DNA of 64,000 nt, taken from the NCBI GenBank assembly GCA_030789695.1, contig CM061130.1:11399860-11463859 (forward strand), given 5' to 3'. The position numbers and the translations under genes are program-made. Positions 47,881 to 60,385 of the stretch are shown piece after piece. The notes beneath the pieces are model-generated. The model saw nothing but the letters and a program-made list of their open reading frames with translations. It was not told the origin of the DNA and made no database searches. Source of the DNA: Scilla litardierei. Taxonomy: Eukaryota; Streptophyta; Magnoliopsida; Asparagales; Asparagaceae. Position 1 is the stretch's first letter; every line of letters starts with the position of its first letter.

Positions 47881-49726
47881 GGGGATGTGATGGAAGGAAT
47901 AAAAGTTGATACGAGTGTGTTATACGGTACATCCTACTCTTCCTATACTGTTCATGAGGTAGTTAGCGCGGACCTGCATGAGGCCACCACTTGTCACACC
48001 CCATCTCCGGGTGTTGTGATCGTTTTTCGGGCTATCACATGTCTTGCTATTTACCATTAAAAATAGAATAGAATAAAGCAGAAATATACAAAATGTAAAA
48101 CACCAAGTGTAAAACATGCCTGTATGAATGGTTTCAAATGTCTGTGTACTACACAGTGAAGATTGAAGCTAATCCACTAAAGTCTCTTCATATACCTGTT
48201 CAACACCTAACAGAAACAAAGACAACAAAGACATGCACCACTAGCTTAGAAGTAGATTATATCTGATCCAAGCATACAGTTTATACAAAGCAAGAAGATA
48301 GAAAGAAAAGTACAATGTATGTGAAAGAAAAGTACAATGTATGTGAAAGTAAACTACTGAACTGAAATGTAACAGGTTATGAGTGTAACAACCCACAAAA
48401 AGGCATGCATATAAGTTTGCAATTTATAATTGTATTGTAAATATTTATATGTCATGTGTATGTAAAGTTGTATAAATCCTAAGTTGTGACTCATATTGGA
48501 GAGTATGATATGTAACTTGAAGACCATCTTGTACCACAGAAAGCTAAGCCAGATAAGTCCATCTGATATAACAAGTCTCGGTGGGGTCGAAACAAAAACG
48601 AAAAAGGGACTCTCAATCCCACCGAAGGTCACATGAAAGGAGATTCGTCAGGGTAACATGTTCATGATAAGATCTTCCAGATTCGTGCCGAAAGTATTAC
48701 TCCAATCGCTCATGCACTCTCTAATATTAGTTACACTCAAGACCCCATGAATCAAGTGTAATGTAATTTATTATACCGTGTGGTGTTAAGTGTAGTATTT
48801 AAGGAATGTAACTACTGTTTTATTGTTTGTGTCATTGTTTTTATGCCATAAATTTGATGTGTCAGGAGTTGTATCATTCAATATCAAGATATGGTGATTC
48901 CTAATATAGCATGCACCGTTTGTATTGTTAATAAAACAAAGTTTCTCAAAAGTCCATGGTAGCATCATTGTAAATATGCGTAGTTAGGAGTACTATCTCA
49001 ACATTCATGGATCTAACATTTCAAGAGTCATGTATCAGCTTCAACAAGTCCGACATGAGAAAGAGAGTAATTATCAGTTCAAAATGTAATGTAACAGTTC
49101 AAGCACAACGCCAACCTAAACTTCGCACATAATTGATGTCGGGTAAATGTAACTTGATCATTGCATGTTATAAAGTAATTCCATAATTTATTCATGTAAC
49201 GGTGTCATATCATGTAGTTGATCACATGTTTATTATTCATGAGTATCAGTCAATTAACAACAGTCAATTAACAACAATCTGATGTAAATGAATATATCAC
49301 ATAAATATGAAAATTATTTAAAAACTGATATTAATATTCAGTAAACAGAAAAAAAAAGATATAAATCATATGTTCCAACTATGAGGTGAAACACTTTGAG
49401 ATTCAATCGCATGATTTAAAATCAAAGTTGAAAAGGATTAAATCTGAAAAATTGTTTTATGCCAGAAATAGAATTTAAGGCGCATGTGATCAGGTTCATG
49501 TTTTTAGCAACCCATCAACTTCTATAGGGTGGTGGGGCATGACATATTAGGTTGGCAGTGGGGCTAAACTTTGTCTAGTTTCTCTATGGCTGATCACATT
49601 CTGATGTAAAAGGTTTTAGATGGTGAGTACCGAATTGTACCATATCCATAGCATCCATAATGAAATATGCTCTGTGTAGACAAATAACTTTCTGGTTTAA
49701 CTCCCTTTTCATTTAACATTTTCTAG
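47881..49726. other. non-genic sequence
   Basis: No exon, RNA gene or clear transposon boundary that I can support. No transit-peptide exon for the thioredoxin fragment was found here. Confidence 0.4.
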
Positions 49727-49815
49727 GTTGAGGCAAAGAAACAAACATTTTCTTCATTTGATGCTTTGCTCGAAAACAGTGATAAACCTGTGTTGGCTGA
49801 CTTCTACGCAACTTG
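49727..49815 (+). pseudogene. orphan exon of a chloroplast-type thioredoxin (y-like)
   Basis: Between a good acceptor (ACATTTTCTAG) and donor (TTGGTAAGC) the frame reads KKQTFSSFDALLENSDKPVL and then ADFYATW. This is the strand that precedes the thioredoxin W-C-G-P-C active site; the exon ends inside the Trp codon, where that site should follow. It most resembles plastid thioredoxin y, which reduces targets in the chloroplast stroma. No exon carrying CGPC is visible downstream to 64000 and no transit-peptide exon upstream, so it is a fragment, or one exon of a gene spread over very long introns. Family assignment is by recall. Confidence 0.6.
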
Positions 49816-51822
49816 GTAAGCAGTTATATTATTATTATTATTATTGTTTATGTTAAAATTTGGATTCGGTAATTGTTGATTAGTCTAGTGATGTTTTCTT
49901 TTGTGTATCTTTTCCAATTACGTTATATCGAGACATTCTAAAACATATGTATTTGTCTACAATCATTTGTTAGATTACAAGCTTACAATGAATTGAACAC
50001 AACTTGCAGCATCACCTTAGTAGGTCTTAAATATGCTCATATATCTATTTTTTATGAAGATCATGATTTTATATTCCATTTATGTTGAAACAGTCCCAAA
50101 ACTTGTGTATTTGTCAACAAGCGTTTGCTAGGTTACAAACTTACAGTGAATTAAAGACAACTTGCACCATCATGTTAGTAGGCAGCACGAGTATTTTCCC
50201 CTCCGTCCTAACTCCTATTCTGCTTCATGAGTTTAACTTGTATGACCGATAATTATGGTCTTCAGTTTGGAAGGTCCTGTCATGTTAATAGATATTTTGT
50301 GCATAAATTTGGCACCGGTTTATTAGAGCTGACATGAAGTTCCTTGCTCTGTCGACTATGAAGCATCGGAGCATGGTTTAACATTTGAATCTTCGATTGA
50401 CGATAGGATATGGGAAATATTCAGGTTAGTAGTCACGTCATTATAAATGGTTTATATTTTTTGTGGATAAGTCAGTCATGCATAATCCTAAGATCCATCT
50501 TCAATATTACATCTTGTCACTCGATAAGTTTGTCTTGGAAATATTTGCCCAAATGTCTTAAGTTGCTTAAACATGTAGCTTTCAGAAATATATTTACATA
50601 TCTGTTGAAGTAATGCGCAAGTGTGAAAATTTTAATCTTGTTAGAATTTGTCATTCTGAATCAATAAATCATGGAATTAATCCATCCAACCATTCCACAC
50701 TAAGAATAGAGAAAGTTGTTTACCATATATCTACAGTCATGCAATTTCTTACTCTAACAGCTGAGCCATAAAGAAAAAGGTTCTAGGTACTAACCTCTAA
50801 CCCATCTTTCTGTATTAGGTTAAAATCTCCGTCTCATGTTGCATATGTTTCTTCTAGTCGTTGTTAGGTGCATGTTGATCCTGACTCTTCTATCTGCTGG
50901 CAACAAGTTTGTTGATTGTTGCTATGGATTAGAAGTTAAATTTAATGTTATTTCCTTTTTTAAATTTTATTAGAGAATATAACCTGGCAAATAAATGTAA
51001 TTGCATCATTGTGTCCGTAGAGTTGTAATTTTGGTTAAATTATTATTGTTCTGAATTGTACAGTTGGTCCATCTTAATGGCATTTTGTGGGATTGTATAA
51101 ATTGTGCCTTAGTGTTGTCTGCAGTTCTGTACACTGCACTATGTTCTTTCCCACCTTCTTTTTGGCACATTCCAAATCTTTGGGATTTCAGAGAGAATGT
51201 TTTATATTTTCCATTATTATGTCTGGGTACAATGTTGCTACTTTTGCGAGAAGTCATTTTCTTGTTAAAGCTGTTCTTGCTGCAATGTATTGGTGCATAA
51301 ACTGAGAGCAAAGAGAAATATCCGTACATTTCACTATGGGGCATTTATATGCTTGCATGCTAATGCTACCCCATATTTCTTGTAATTGGACCACGCAATC
51401 AATATTTTATGTTAACATAGCCCTACATTTGGTGTAATAGAACTTGTAACTGATATCCATGTTGTGGAGAAGTTGGTTCGATTCGGCGCACAAGAAGCAG
51501 TCGTAGTGCATACGAGTTATCTTGTGCGCAGATGTAACTCGTTTGCGCCTGGATTCGACCTATCTAACTCTGCACAAGTCAGATAAACAGATGATGGGCA
51601 AGTGGCTTCGCCAACGCAGTTGGATCGATTGGTTGTCAGTTCAAGTCTGAAGGTCGATCGCTCAGCATTGGGTCGTTGGGTCGTAGCACGGTTAGAGTCT
51701 GTGTTTCGATCGAACGGTCGTATGAAGGCTCGAAGGATGAAGGCTCTTACGCGAAGCTCGGCACTTGGGTCGTTCGACACAGAATGAAGGTCGATCGGTC
51801 GAAGGGAGCACATTGATTCAAA
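49816..51822. other. non-genic sequence
   Basis: Contains a short ATT microsatellite near 49830. The last 340 bp (51480-51822) are GC-richer, with repeated GGTCGATCG/GGTCGTT phrases that may be an LTR fragment of an unseen family. No thioredoxin active-site exon is present. Confidence 0.4.
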
Positions 51823-52197
51823 ATGAACACTTGATTCAAATTCAGAATTCATGTATATTGAATCAAATAATGGATATGTTCATACAATTTTTAGTAATAA
51901 ATTTGGATTGACTAATGTATATTGAATCAAATAATGTACATTGAATGACCACAGTAATAAATTTGGATCAACTTATTTTTTTGTTATAACTTTCCAGTAA
52001 ATAACGACTTTTAAAGACATCATAATCCCCAATAATGGATATGTTCATAAAATTTTAGTAATAAATGAAATATAATCTTTTTCATATCCTCAAAACTTCT
52101 GTAAATTTTTTTAAAGAAAAGACTTTATTTTTGAGGTGTCATGTCAAAATATTTAAATTTGAACATCCCTCGACTATATTTACTTCTTTTTACAGAG

Positions 52198-54848
52198 GGT
52201 AGATTTCAGAAACCCCTCGGTTTCTCTCGAACTTTACAACATTTCGTAAAAATTCCCCTAAACTATGAAACACTTAAGAAACCCCCTCGAACTTTGCTTG
52301 CTTTTTGAAAAAGGTCCATTGACTTTCCCCCTAGAAAAGTAGACATGGGGTCAACATGATTATTTTATGGGACTGTAATCCCCTTTCCATCTCTTTTATG
52401 TATGCTGTCACATTAACCTATCACTTATTTATTATTTCAATAACTTTTATTTTGATTATGATGGTTGTGATATGATCTAAGGCACACTCACCTATTAGTC
52501 TCCAAATTTATGGGTGAACAAAGGCAAGTTATGATTTATATTTTTCTTCTGTCGCTTGATTTTGATAAAATAGATTGAAAAACTTCATCTTTTACTGGTA
52601 GGAGAGAGATGTATTCAAGTTCAAGCTCATTATCTTCAAGGACTTGATTCTATGGTTTGAAAGCATATGTTTGTAGATCTACCATATTGAAGAACCCAAG
52701 TCATCTATTTGGGGATGCCCAAGGCGAATAGGTTGGGATTGCGGGTATTTTGAGTGGGTTCCCAATTCTACCATCTATGGGAGGAAGCTGTTTTAGAACC
52801 ATCGAAGGAGATAGATGAGATGCTTCCAAAGAAAAGAGAAGAGATAACTAATCTAATAGATGAAACCGAAGAAACCAGATTAAGAGATGATAGAATGTTT
52901 GAAACCAAGTAATCAGTAGATAAATAAAGGAGAGGTTGACGTTTGCAAATTTATGTGTAATTTGTAGGTTCCTGGTAGGATTCACGATAGGTAAGATGCA
53001 ATGAATATGTAAGGTGTTGTACTTCTATATACAAAGCTATAAGTATTTCTCTGCTAAGGTAAGTTCGTTTCTGATAATTGAATTTGTAAAATCTGTTGAT
53101 TCATAGACTTGCTTATTTTGTTTTTCTTTCAAATGTTGTCATGCTGCATAGCAATGAGGGTTGCAATGCTGCCGGCCATGGATGTAGATAATCCCTTTTA
53201 CTTTCCAAGATGTTTGACAGAGAACTATCTCAAAACTCCCAAGTACTTTCTAAGTTTTATCAGGAAACTTCCAATTACTTTCATAGTACTTTCAGAAAAC
53301 CCCTAAATACTGGAACCATATTTTTAGAAAACCCCAAATACTAGTGGATATTTCATAAAAACCCCAATTTATTTCATAGTATTTTCAAAAAACCACCATA
53401 ATTTGGAGAATATTTTAAAAACAAACACATTCCAAAATTAGGCTTTTGCATTCCAGAAAAATCCAACACATTCCAGGAAAATCCAACACATCCAACACAT
53501 TCCAAAAAATCCAACACATTCCAATATTCAATGTACTTTTCTTTCCTGTTATCTTTTCACAAACGATGCCTTTAGTAGATTAGGTGTTAGCATTGGCACA
53601 CAACTTGCAAAAAAGAAGCAATATATGCTGGCATACGCCATATGAACAAAAATATTCTATCAACAATATTGCTGCAACTTACGTTGCTTAGTCTCAATGG
53701 GCAATGTTTACAACCTAATAGATCACAACTGTGAATTGCATAGCCATCTGATGGGAAATAGTTCATAAACCATTAACAGAGTACATGGAATGGTTATCAA
53801 CTTCAACAAGTACACCAGCTTATAGTTCACAATCCAAGTAACACTGAAAATTTCACAAGTAAATAGAGTTCTTGGTTTGGTTTGCATGGCACAAAACAAG
53901 CAAACACCATATGCAACTTAAACATTTGAAGACTAAGTAGGAATTGTTGCTTGACCCTCGCCATGTGAGGTTTGGGATAAGTTTTGCAAATGTACCACTA
54001 AATGTCATTATACTGCACAAGCATAATGTGTAAGATGACAACATGAACAAAATACAATACCATAGCTTTCTTCAAGGGCGGTCTTATATATCTAGAGATA
54101 ACCCTCTTGATTCTACTTCTTGTGCCCATTGTAGCTCCTTACATATGCATATCTACTCTAACTTGATTTTTTGCTATTTGATTAGAGGGCTGTCGTCGTT
54201 GTGTACGTGGGTGTTCACCGTTAACCCTCATCTCAGCACCAATAGTTATGCCAGAACCTCCACCACTTTGCAAATTAGTAGTCTGCATTCCTTCATTCCT
54301 CTTGTACATAAGCACACCCCCTTATGTATAGCAGATTGCCTCAATTTGTACCCATGCAAAAACCATCCCCCTCTCCAACATTGGCTCATTTAGATCCTTT
54401 TGAGCATCATACTTAGGCCATTGAACTTCAAAGTTGTTATCTTCATCATTTAATTGCACCAAGCTATGCAAGGTCTAACTGTCATCACAGTCTGATTCAA
54501 TATTATCCAAATTGAGGTTGCATTTATCTTTACCTAATATGATCTTCATTCCTGTAGCAGATCAAAACCATTGGAGCACCATTTTACTACGGTGAGACAC
54601 TATCGGATGATCACAATCTCAAGTTGACCGTCGTTTTGCTTCACAAACGAGTTCTTGAGATGTGATAAATTTATCTTTTAACCGAAGTAGTCAAGAAGTC
54701 AGCTTTACAATAACGGGAAAATTAGTCATTTTTCCAATTAATGGTGTTAGGGACTTTTTTGGAAGGTGCAAAATTCGATGGGTTTCTTGAGAGTTTAAAA
54801 TAGTTTTCATGAAATGCTCTAAAGTTTGAAGGAGTTTCTGAAATGTAC
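52198..54848 (-). mobile_element. degenerate Mutator-like element (copy B, internally deleted)
   Basis: Same long inverted ends as the element at 4376-9145: ATTTCAGAAACCCCTCGG at 52202 and the inverted partner ending near 54848. Only the tail of the transposase remnant is left, near 54360-54540. The deletion removed about 2.1 kb. Confidence 0.5.
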
Positions 54849-55499
54849 ACTTTAACAAAATTCCCAATTGTGGTTGTACAAGTAATATTCTGATTGTAAT
54901 GGCCTACTTTTTAATAAACTCTACAAGCCCAACTCTTTAATTTCTAATCCCCTAAGCCTTCAAGCCCAAGGCCCAGTGGCACCTCCTTTTTAATTAGAAA
55001 TTCCTTTCATTTACTAACTAACCCACTCATCCCACTCATTCACGCACGAGCCCATCAAAACCCCCCGCGTTCCCTTTCGTTCTCTTTGTTGAGTATTGAT
55101 TCCCCGGATTTGGTTTTGATGATGAGCAAACATAAATATTATTAACTAACTGTTTGTGAGCGCAGTTATGGAGATCGTCGCCAAAAGAATACGTACATCA
55201 AAAGCGACGTCTCAAAACTTCTCAATACGCGTGATCGTGTGCCTAAAGCTTCGTTGAAGCTCAAGGACCATTATTGAAGTCAAGAATAAAGATTGAAGAT
55301 TTGAAGACGGTTCATCATGTATCATTTATTGTCTTCTAGCTTCATAGATTAGAATGTTAAGTCTTGAGTAGGACTTACTTTATAATCTTCATTTCGCTCA
55401 TATCTTAGAGGTATGATTATCTTAGAAGCCATTAGAAACTTTCCCGAAGCCTATCGCTTCTTCCCTCGGCTTCTAGTGCATGTTAGTTGGTTCAAGTAG

Positions 55500-56030
55500 A
55501 AGAACCAACCGACTAGATGACGATCTAGTCGGTCGGCAATTCCTCTTGAACCGACTAGATGCCTTGCTCAATTCAGCCTAGACTTTGTTGATCAATTAGT
55601 TGTTCAAAGAAGGTTCACCGACCGACTAGATGACGATCTAGTCGGTTAGGAAACCTTCTCAGACCGACTAGTTATCATTGCCTCTGTACAGCCTAACTTA
55701 CTGTTTACAGTTAGTCGGTCAAAGCACAACGACCGATCGACTAGTTGAGAAACTAGTCGGTTGGAAGTTGTTCTTCAACCGACTAGCTGTACCTGTATTC
55801 AGCCTATTCGATTTCGACTCTTAGTCGGTCAAAGAAGACTCACCGACCGACTAGTTGTGAAACTAGTCGGTTGGCAAGTATTCTTGGACCGACTAGTTCC
55901 TTATTGTCTGAACTTTCTCTTTTGGCTGTCGAGCTGTTAGTCGGTTCATGTTGAATCACCGACCGACTAGTTGAGAAACTAGTCGGTCAGTGATCCTTCT
56001 TAGACCGACTAACTGCTTCAGAAATATGAC
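55500..56030 (+). promoter_or_regulatory. U3 array of ACCGACCGACTAG inverted motifs (copia 5' LTR)
   Basis: Five units of about 110-120 bp with the same plan as the gypsy array. The first unit shares a long near-identical stretch with the first gypsy unit (CCGACTAGATGACGATC(T/C)AGTCGGTCGGCAAT). I count about 20 ACCGAC/GTCGGT cores. The array ends about 35 bp upstream of the TATA box. DREB/CBF binding is an inference from the core motif. Confidence 0.75.
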
Positions 56031-56064
56031 TGTTGGGAATCTTTTGAGCACGATTTTTCTTGCC

Positions 56065-56074
56065 TCTATAAATA
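56065..56074 (+). promoter_or_regulatory. TATA box of the copia 5' LTR
   Basis: TCTATAAATA, just downstream of the array. The same box is at 61364-61373 in the 3' LTR. Confidence 0.75.
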
Positions 56075-56807
56075 CAAACCTGATTCGTTTGAGGCAAGGT
56101 TAGAGGTCCATTATCAAAGTTATTTCAGACCTAAGAGAGGAGTTTTCTCAAGCTATTTCTAAGCTCTCTCTTCTCACCAAGAATCTCTCCCTCAACTCTT
56201 TGAGCCAAATTCCTCAAGAGAGATTCTCTCCATTGTGAGCATTCCAAGCCAAGAGCTTGATTCTAGTCACCATACTCCACCCTAGGCTTCCATTGCTGGT
56301 CAACTTCTTGGAGCTAGGGTTTGGTGACATCTTCTTCCACAACAATCCATCTTTGCCATAATTTGTTAAGATTTACTCAAGGCATAGGATTTTGTGGTAA
56401 GTGTTTCATTATTTCATTTCAATCGATATTGCAATTGTGTCTCTCGGTTGTGAGAGAGGTTGTGATCCCGGGTTGTGGGAGTCACATTTATATTGTGTAT
56501 GATTTGGTCTTGTGAAGGTTTTTCACAAGAATTTCATAGTGCAAAATCTTGGGTTAGTGGAATCTAACTCAAGTATCCAGAGGGGATCCGGGTGGTTGGG
56601 ACGTAGGATCACCGGGAACAAGTCGGGGATGGATGGATCCGAACCCGTTATATCATTTGTTTGCGTTTGTCCATTCTTGTTGATTGTTGTTTATTCCGCA
56701 TTGTCGTTTGTTTATTGCACAATAGTTAGGAATAACTCTTTTAATTATTTTAAGTACTATTCACCACCCTCTAGTACGTGTGCATTAGCTTAATAGGGCA
56801 CTACAAT

Positions 56808-56819
56808 TGGTATCAGAGC
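56808..56819 (+). other. primer binding site, duplicated at 56873-56884
   Basis: TGGTATCAGAGC, complementary to the 3' end of initiator Met tRNA. A second perfect copy lies 65 bp downstream within a short direct duplication (ACAATTGGTATCAGAGC, then AAG and TTCAAAGCTA). Confidence 0.9.
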
Positions 56820-56898
56820 AAGAGTTCAAAGCTACAAGGTCAAAGCTACTTAGTCTAATACCAAACTACAATTGGTATCAGAGCCAAGTTTCAAAGCT

Positions 56899-59100
56899 AT
56901 GAAAAACAACGACTACAACGTCTTCAAGGATCGTCAAGGATCTTCTTCAGTTATGGAAGGACAATCCTTTGCCAGGCCTCCTCACTTCAACGGTACCAAC
57001 TATGGGTACTGGAAATGCCGGATGGAAACCTTCCTCCGGAGCGCTTCACTTTGGAGAGCCACATTGACGGAGTATGTCGAGCCCGCCAAATAAGACTTCA
57101 CGAAGTGGACTACCGCGGAGGTTGCCGCGGAGGTAAACAATGCCAAGGCAATGAATGCCTTGCAATGTGCGTTGGAGCCCGAAGACTTCAACAAGATATG
57201 CACATATAAGAGTGCATATCAAGTATGGAACCAACTCCTCATTTTGCACGAAGGAACGAGTACGGTAAAAGATTCTAAACTCGTTGTCACTAACAAAGAA
57301 TTCGAGTTGTTTCACATGGAACAGGGTGAAACTATGAAGGACTACTATGCTCGCTTCGTGGACATATCCAACGAATTGGAAGCTCTTGGGAAGATCTACA
57401 CCCAAAAGGAGAAAGTCGCGAAGATTATTGATGGACTTCCTTCTTGTTGGGAAAAGCGTACTTTCGCCATCGAGGAAGGTAACGATATGAATAAGTACAC
57501 TGTTGTACAACTAATGGGTACCTTATTGTCTTATGAGGTACGCAAGGAAAGTAAGATCAAGATGAAGGAGAAGATGCAGGCGTGCTTGAAGCAAGACGAG
57601 CCAAAGAAAAGGGTGATTGCGTACAAGGCCGCTCCATCTACCGATGATGAAGAATCGGAAGAAGAGTTAGACATAGAATCCATTGCCCATATGGCAAAGG
57701 AGTTCGACCGATTCTTCCGAAAAGATAACTTTAGAAATAAATCTAAAGTTAGTTCGACTAATGCTTTTACTCCAGTGTGTTATAAATGCAACAAGCCAGG
57801 ACACATCAAGCCGGATTGTCCGCTCAACAAACACAAGGAGAAGTGGAAGGCATCCAAGTACGACAAGTCGAGAAAGCACAAGAAAGGACTTGTCGGCATA
57901 TTCACCGACTCCGACGAGGACTCCTCAAGTGGAGAGTCGGATGATGAAAATGCGGAGAAAGCACACATGTGCTTCAGGGGAAGAGAAGAACATGTTCAAG
58001 AGACTTCCTCCGATGAAAGCAATGAAAGCGAGGAAAGCGAGGATGAAGGCGGTGAGGTAACCATGGATGAACTTAGATTAGCCAATGAACAACTTTGGGG
58101 TAAGTTTTCTAAATTGGCTAATAGATTTATTAAGACTAAAAATGAACTAACTAGTCTTCAAACCTCGCCTAAACCTATTATCGTCAACGACACCGTTGTT
58201 GAAGGGTTGAGAAATGAGATTGTAAATCTCAAATCTCAACTTGAGCATGTTCATATAGAGGATTCGAATGAACATGTGATAGCGGATTTGACGTCTCAAA
58301 ACTCAACTTTGAGTATTGAGAATAAAAATCTCAAGTCACGTGTTTGTGCACTCACATCGCAAGTGTCCACCTTGGATGCTTCGATGCATTCTCTCACCGA
58401 GAAGTATGAGTGCACATTAGGCCGAATTCATGAATTCAATAAGGGTAAGGGCCATTTGGACAATATCCTAAATGACTTACTTTCTGCTAATCATCACATT
58501 GGCTTGGGGTATAAGATGTGAGATTCGTCCAAATCGTCTGCCACCTTTGTTAGGCCAACTTTCGATGCCTCTACTAGTGGAAATAAACACTTCATGGGTA
58601 GTTCTTCTACCAATGGTGCTTCCGCTAGGTACACACCCCCATTGGGAAAGAAACCCACCTTGGGTGGACCTCCAAAGAAGGGTCATGCTTTCCTGTATAC
58701 CATGCCACGTAGGAACACACATCCTACTCCACATGTTAGCACGTATGATGATTTTTATGCTCCGCATCCACGAGCACGTGCACACCATGTGAGACACACT
58801 CATGCACGTGTTCCACCACATGCATATGTTCATCCACATTCTTATATGAACAATTATCATCATGCACCATTTCATCATATGTCATATACTTATCCACGAC
58901 ATTCATCACATAGACATCAACAACGTATGCATGCTCCCAATAGGATTAGGACTCCCAAGACATACACTATTTGGGGTTCGAAGAACACAAGTATGCATGC
59001 TAAGGATATGTATGTGCAATCGTTTATTAATGATATTATTTTGAATGATGATTATGTTGGGAAATCACGGTCCTCGTGGACTTGGTTTCCGAAGGGTTAG
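56899..59100 (+). pseudogene. gag: copia gag with two in-frame stops
   Basis: ATG 56899 opens MKNNDYNVFKD, then the copia gag opening PPHFNGTNYGYWKCRME. TAA at 57091-57093 interrupts it. The same frame continues with WNQLLILHEGTSTVKDSK, EQGETMKDYYARFVDISN and a zinc knuckle CYKCNKPGHIKPDC, then acidic and Lys-rich stretches and a long coiled coil (LKSQLEHVHIEDSNEHVIAD, LTSQVSTL). TGA at 58519-58521 breaks it again. A His-rich tail (about 58740-58930) runs to the final stop at 59098. Reading past both stops, the frame is about 730 codons. Without the stops it would supply particle protein; pol would have to come from a partner element. Confidence 0.85.
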
Positions 59101-60385
59101 TTTTCTTTGACCCTTCATTGCTTGGTACCACAAGTTTAATTTCATTTTTATGGGTACCAAAGCAATTGTGGTAAGAATTGGTTTATTTTTTTATTTTATT
59201 TTGCTTTTTGGTCGTGGATGTGCATGTTTGTTTGAAGCTTAAATTCATATTGAATTTGAATTTAGTTGGGCTATGGGTTACGCTAATGTGAATTTAGGTT
59301 GTTAAAATTGTTGCCTAACCCATAGGATCCAAAAGGGTTTTTGGATACCAAGAATTGTGTTTTCTAGGTTCAATCCATCATGGGATACCAACCCTACCAA
59401 CTCATTGATTTGCAAAGGATTTTCATTCAAATGGAGTTGATGGTGCTTAAGAGATGCACCAAAGTAGGGGGAGCGTAATGGTGTAAGTATATTCTTACAT
59501 TTGATATACATTAGGTATCCATGTGGGTTGAATACATACATTGTTAGAATATTCACATTGGTATCATTTTGTTTCAATTAGTATGCTAGAATTGCATATG
59601 CCATTGCTCTATGATGTTCTATCTATTTTTGGCATAACACTTTTGCATATTACTTTTGGTATCAATTTGCTACATTTGGTTTTCACATTGGATTTATGTC
59701 TCTGATATTGACTTCGTCGCTCGACAATTAAATTTGATTTAATAGAAATTATTTCTATGGAAATATAGAATTGTTTTCCATGCACTAATTTCTTCAAGAA
59801 TGTTGATATTGGAGAGTATGTTCCATAACTCAATAAGTGAAATTGATTTATGGTTTGATGATTTCGTTTTTCGATTTTCGCCTATGGTTTGATCATTTCG
59901 TTTTTCGATTTTCGCCTATGGTTTGATGATTTCGTTTTTCGACGTTCGACTACGGTCACGTTGGCACACTTTGAGTTTCTTCGGTATTTTACATTGGTGT
60001 CATTTGGACCGTGGTCGTATTCTACGACTCTCGTGCTTTTTTAGCCATTGTATTTGTCGTTGATCTCCTCCCGCTCTTTTTGCTAATGCCAAAGGGGGAG
60101 AGAATTAATAATGACGATGTGCTAATTAATAATTCAAAGAAATTTACCATGAATCTAATTTGTTATGTTAGATTCAGGGGGAGTGAAGATATAAAAATGG
60201 ATTTAGATCCTATATGTCAATAATTGGTTCATATTTCATATCTTTCTCGTCTGCTTGATGCGTATGATTAATATTTAATACGAGACTAACGTGTCATCAA
60301 TGCAGGGGGAGTAAGTAAATTTCAATTGAATCATTATTATTGATTATTATTTATGTTGGTTTGTCATCACCAAAAAGGGGGAGAA
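59101..60385 (+). other. copia 3' internal non-coding region with repeated polypurine tracts
   Basis: No pol or envelope-like gene is recognisable. GGGGGAG tracts occur at about 59467, 60095, 60177, 60304 and 60377. The last, next to the LTR, is the presumed functional polypurine tract. Confidence 0.7.
59849..59950. repeat. three-copy tandem repeat (34 bp)
   Basis: TATGGTTTGATGATTTCGTT...TTTTCGCC is repeated three times; the third copy diverges at its end. Confidence 0.85.

Larger units (their letters stand above)
55087..56805 (+). repeat. copia 5' LTR
   Basis: 1719 bp, TG...CA. It carries the ACCGAC array (55500-56030), a TATA box (56065-56074) and a leader with CTCTCTTCTC-rich sequence. 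Equal in length to the 3' LTR apart from balanced small indels. Confidence 0.95.

Noticed and set aside
51602..51787. 61-residue frames on both strands near 51600-51800
   Set aside because: Produced by repeated GGTCG phrases; no recognised family.
56808..56819. possible tRNA gene fragment
   Set aside because: Only the 12 bases complementary to the tRNA 3' end are present; this is the primer binding site.
59101..60385. envelope-like gene expected in a SIRE-type copia element
   Set aside because: Only short frames without transmembrane or coiled-coil pattern; no pol before it.
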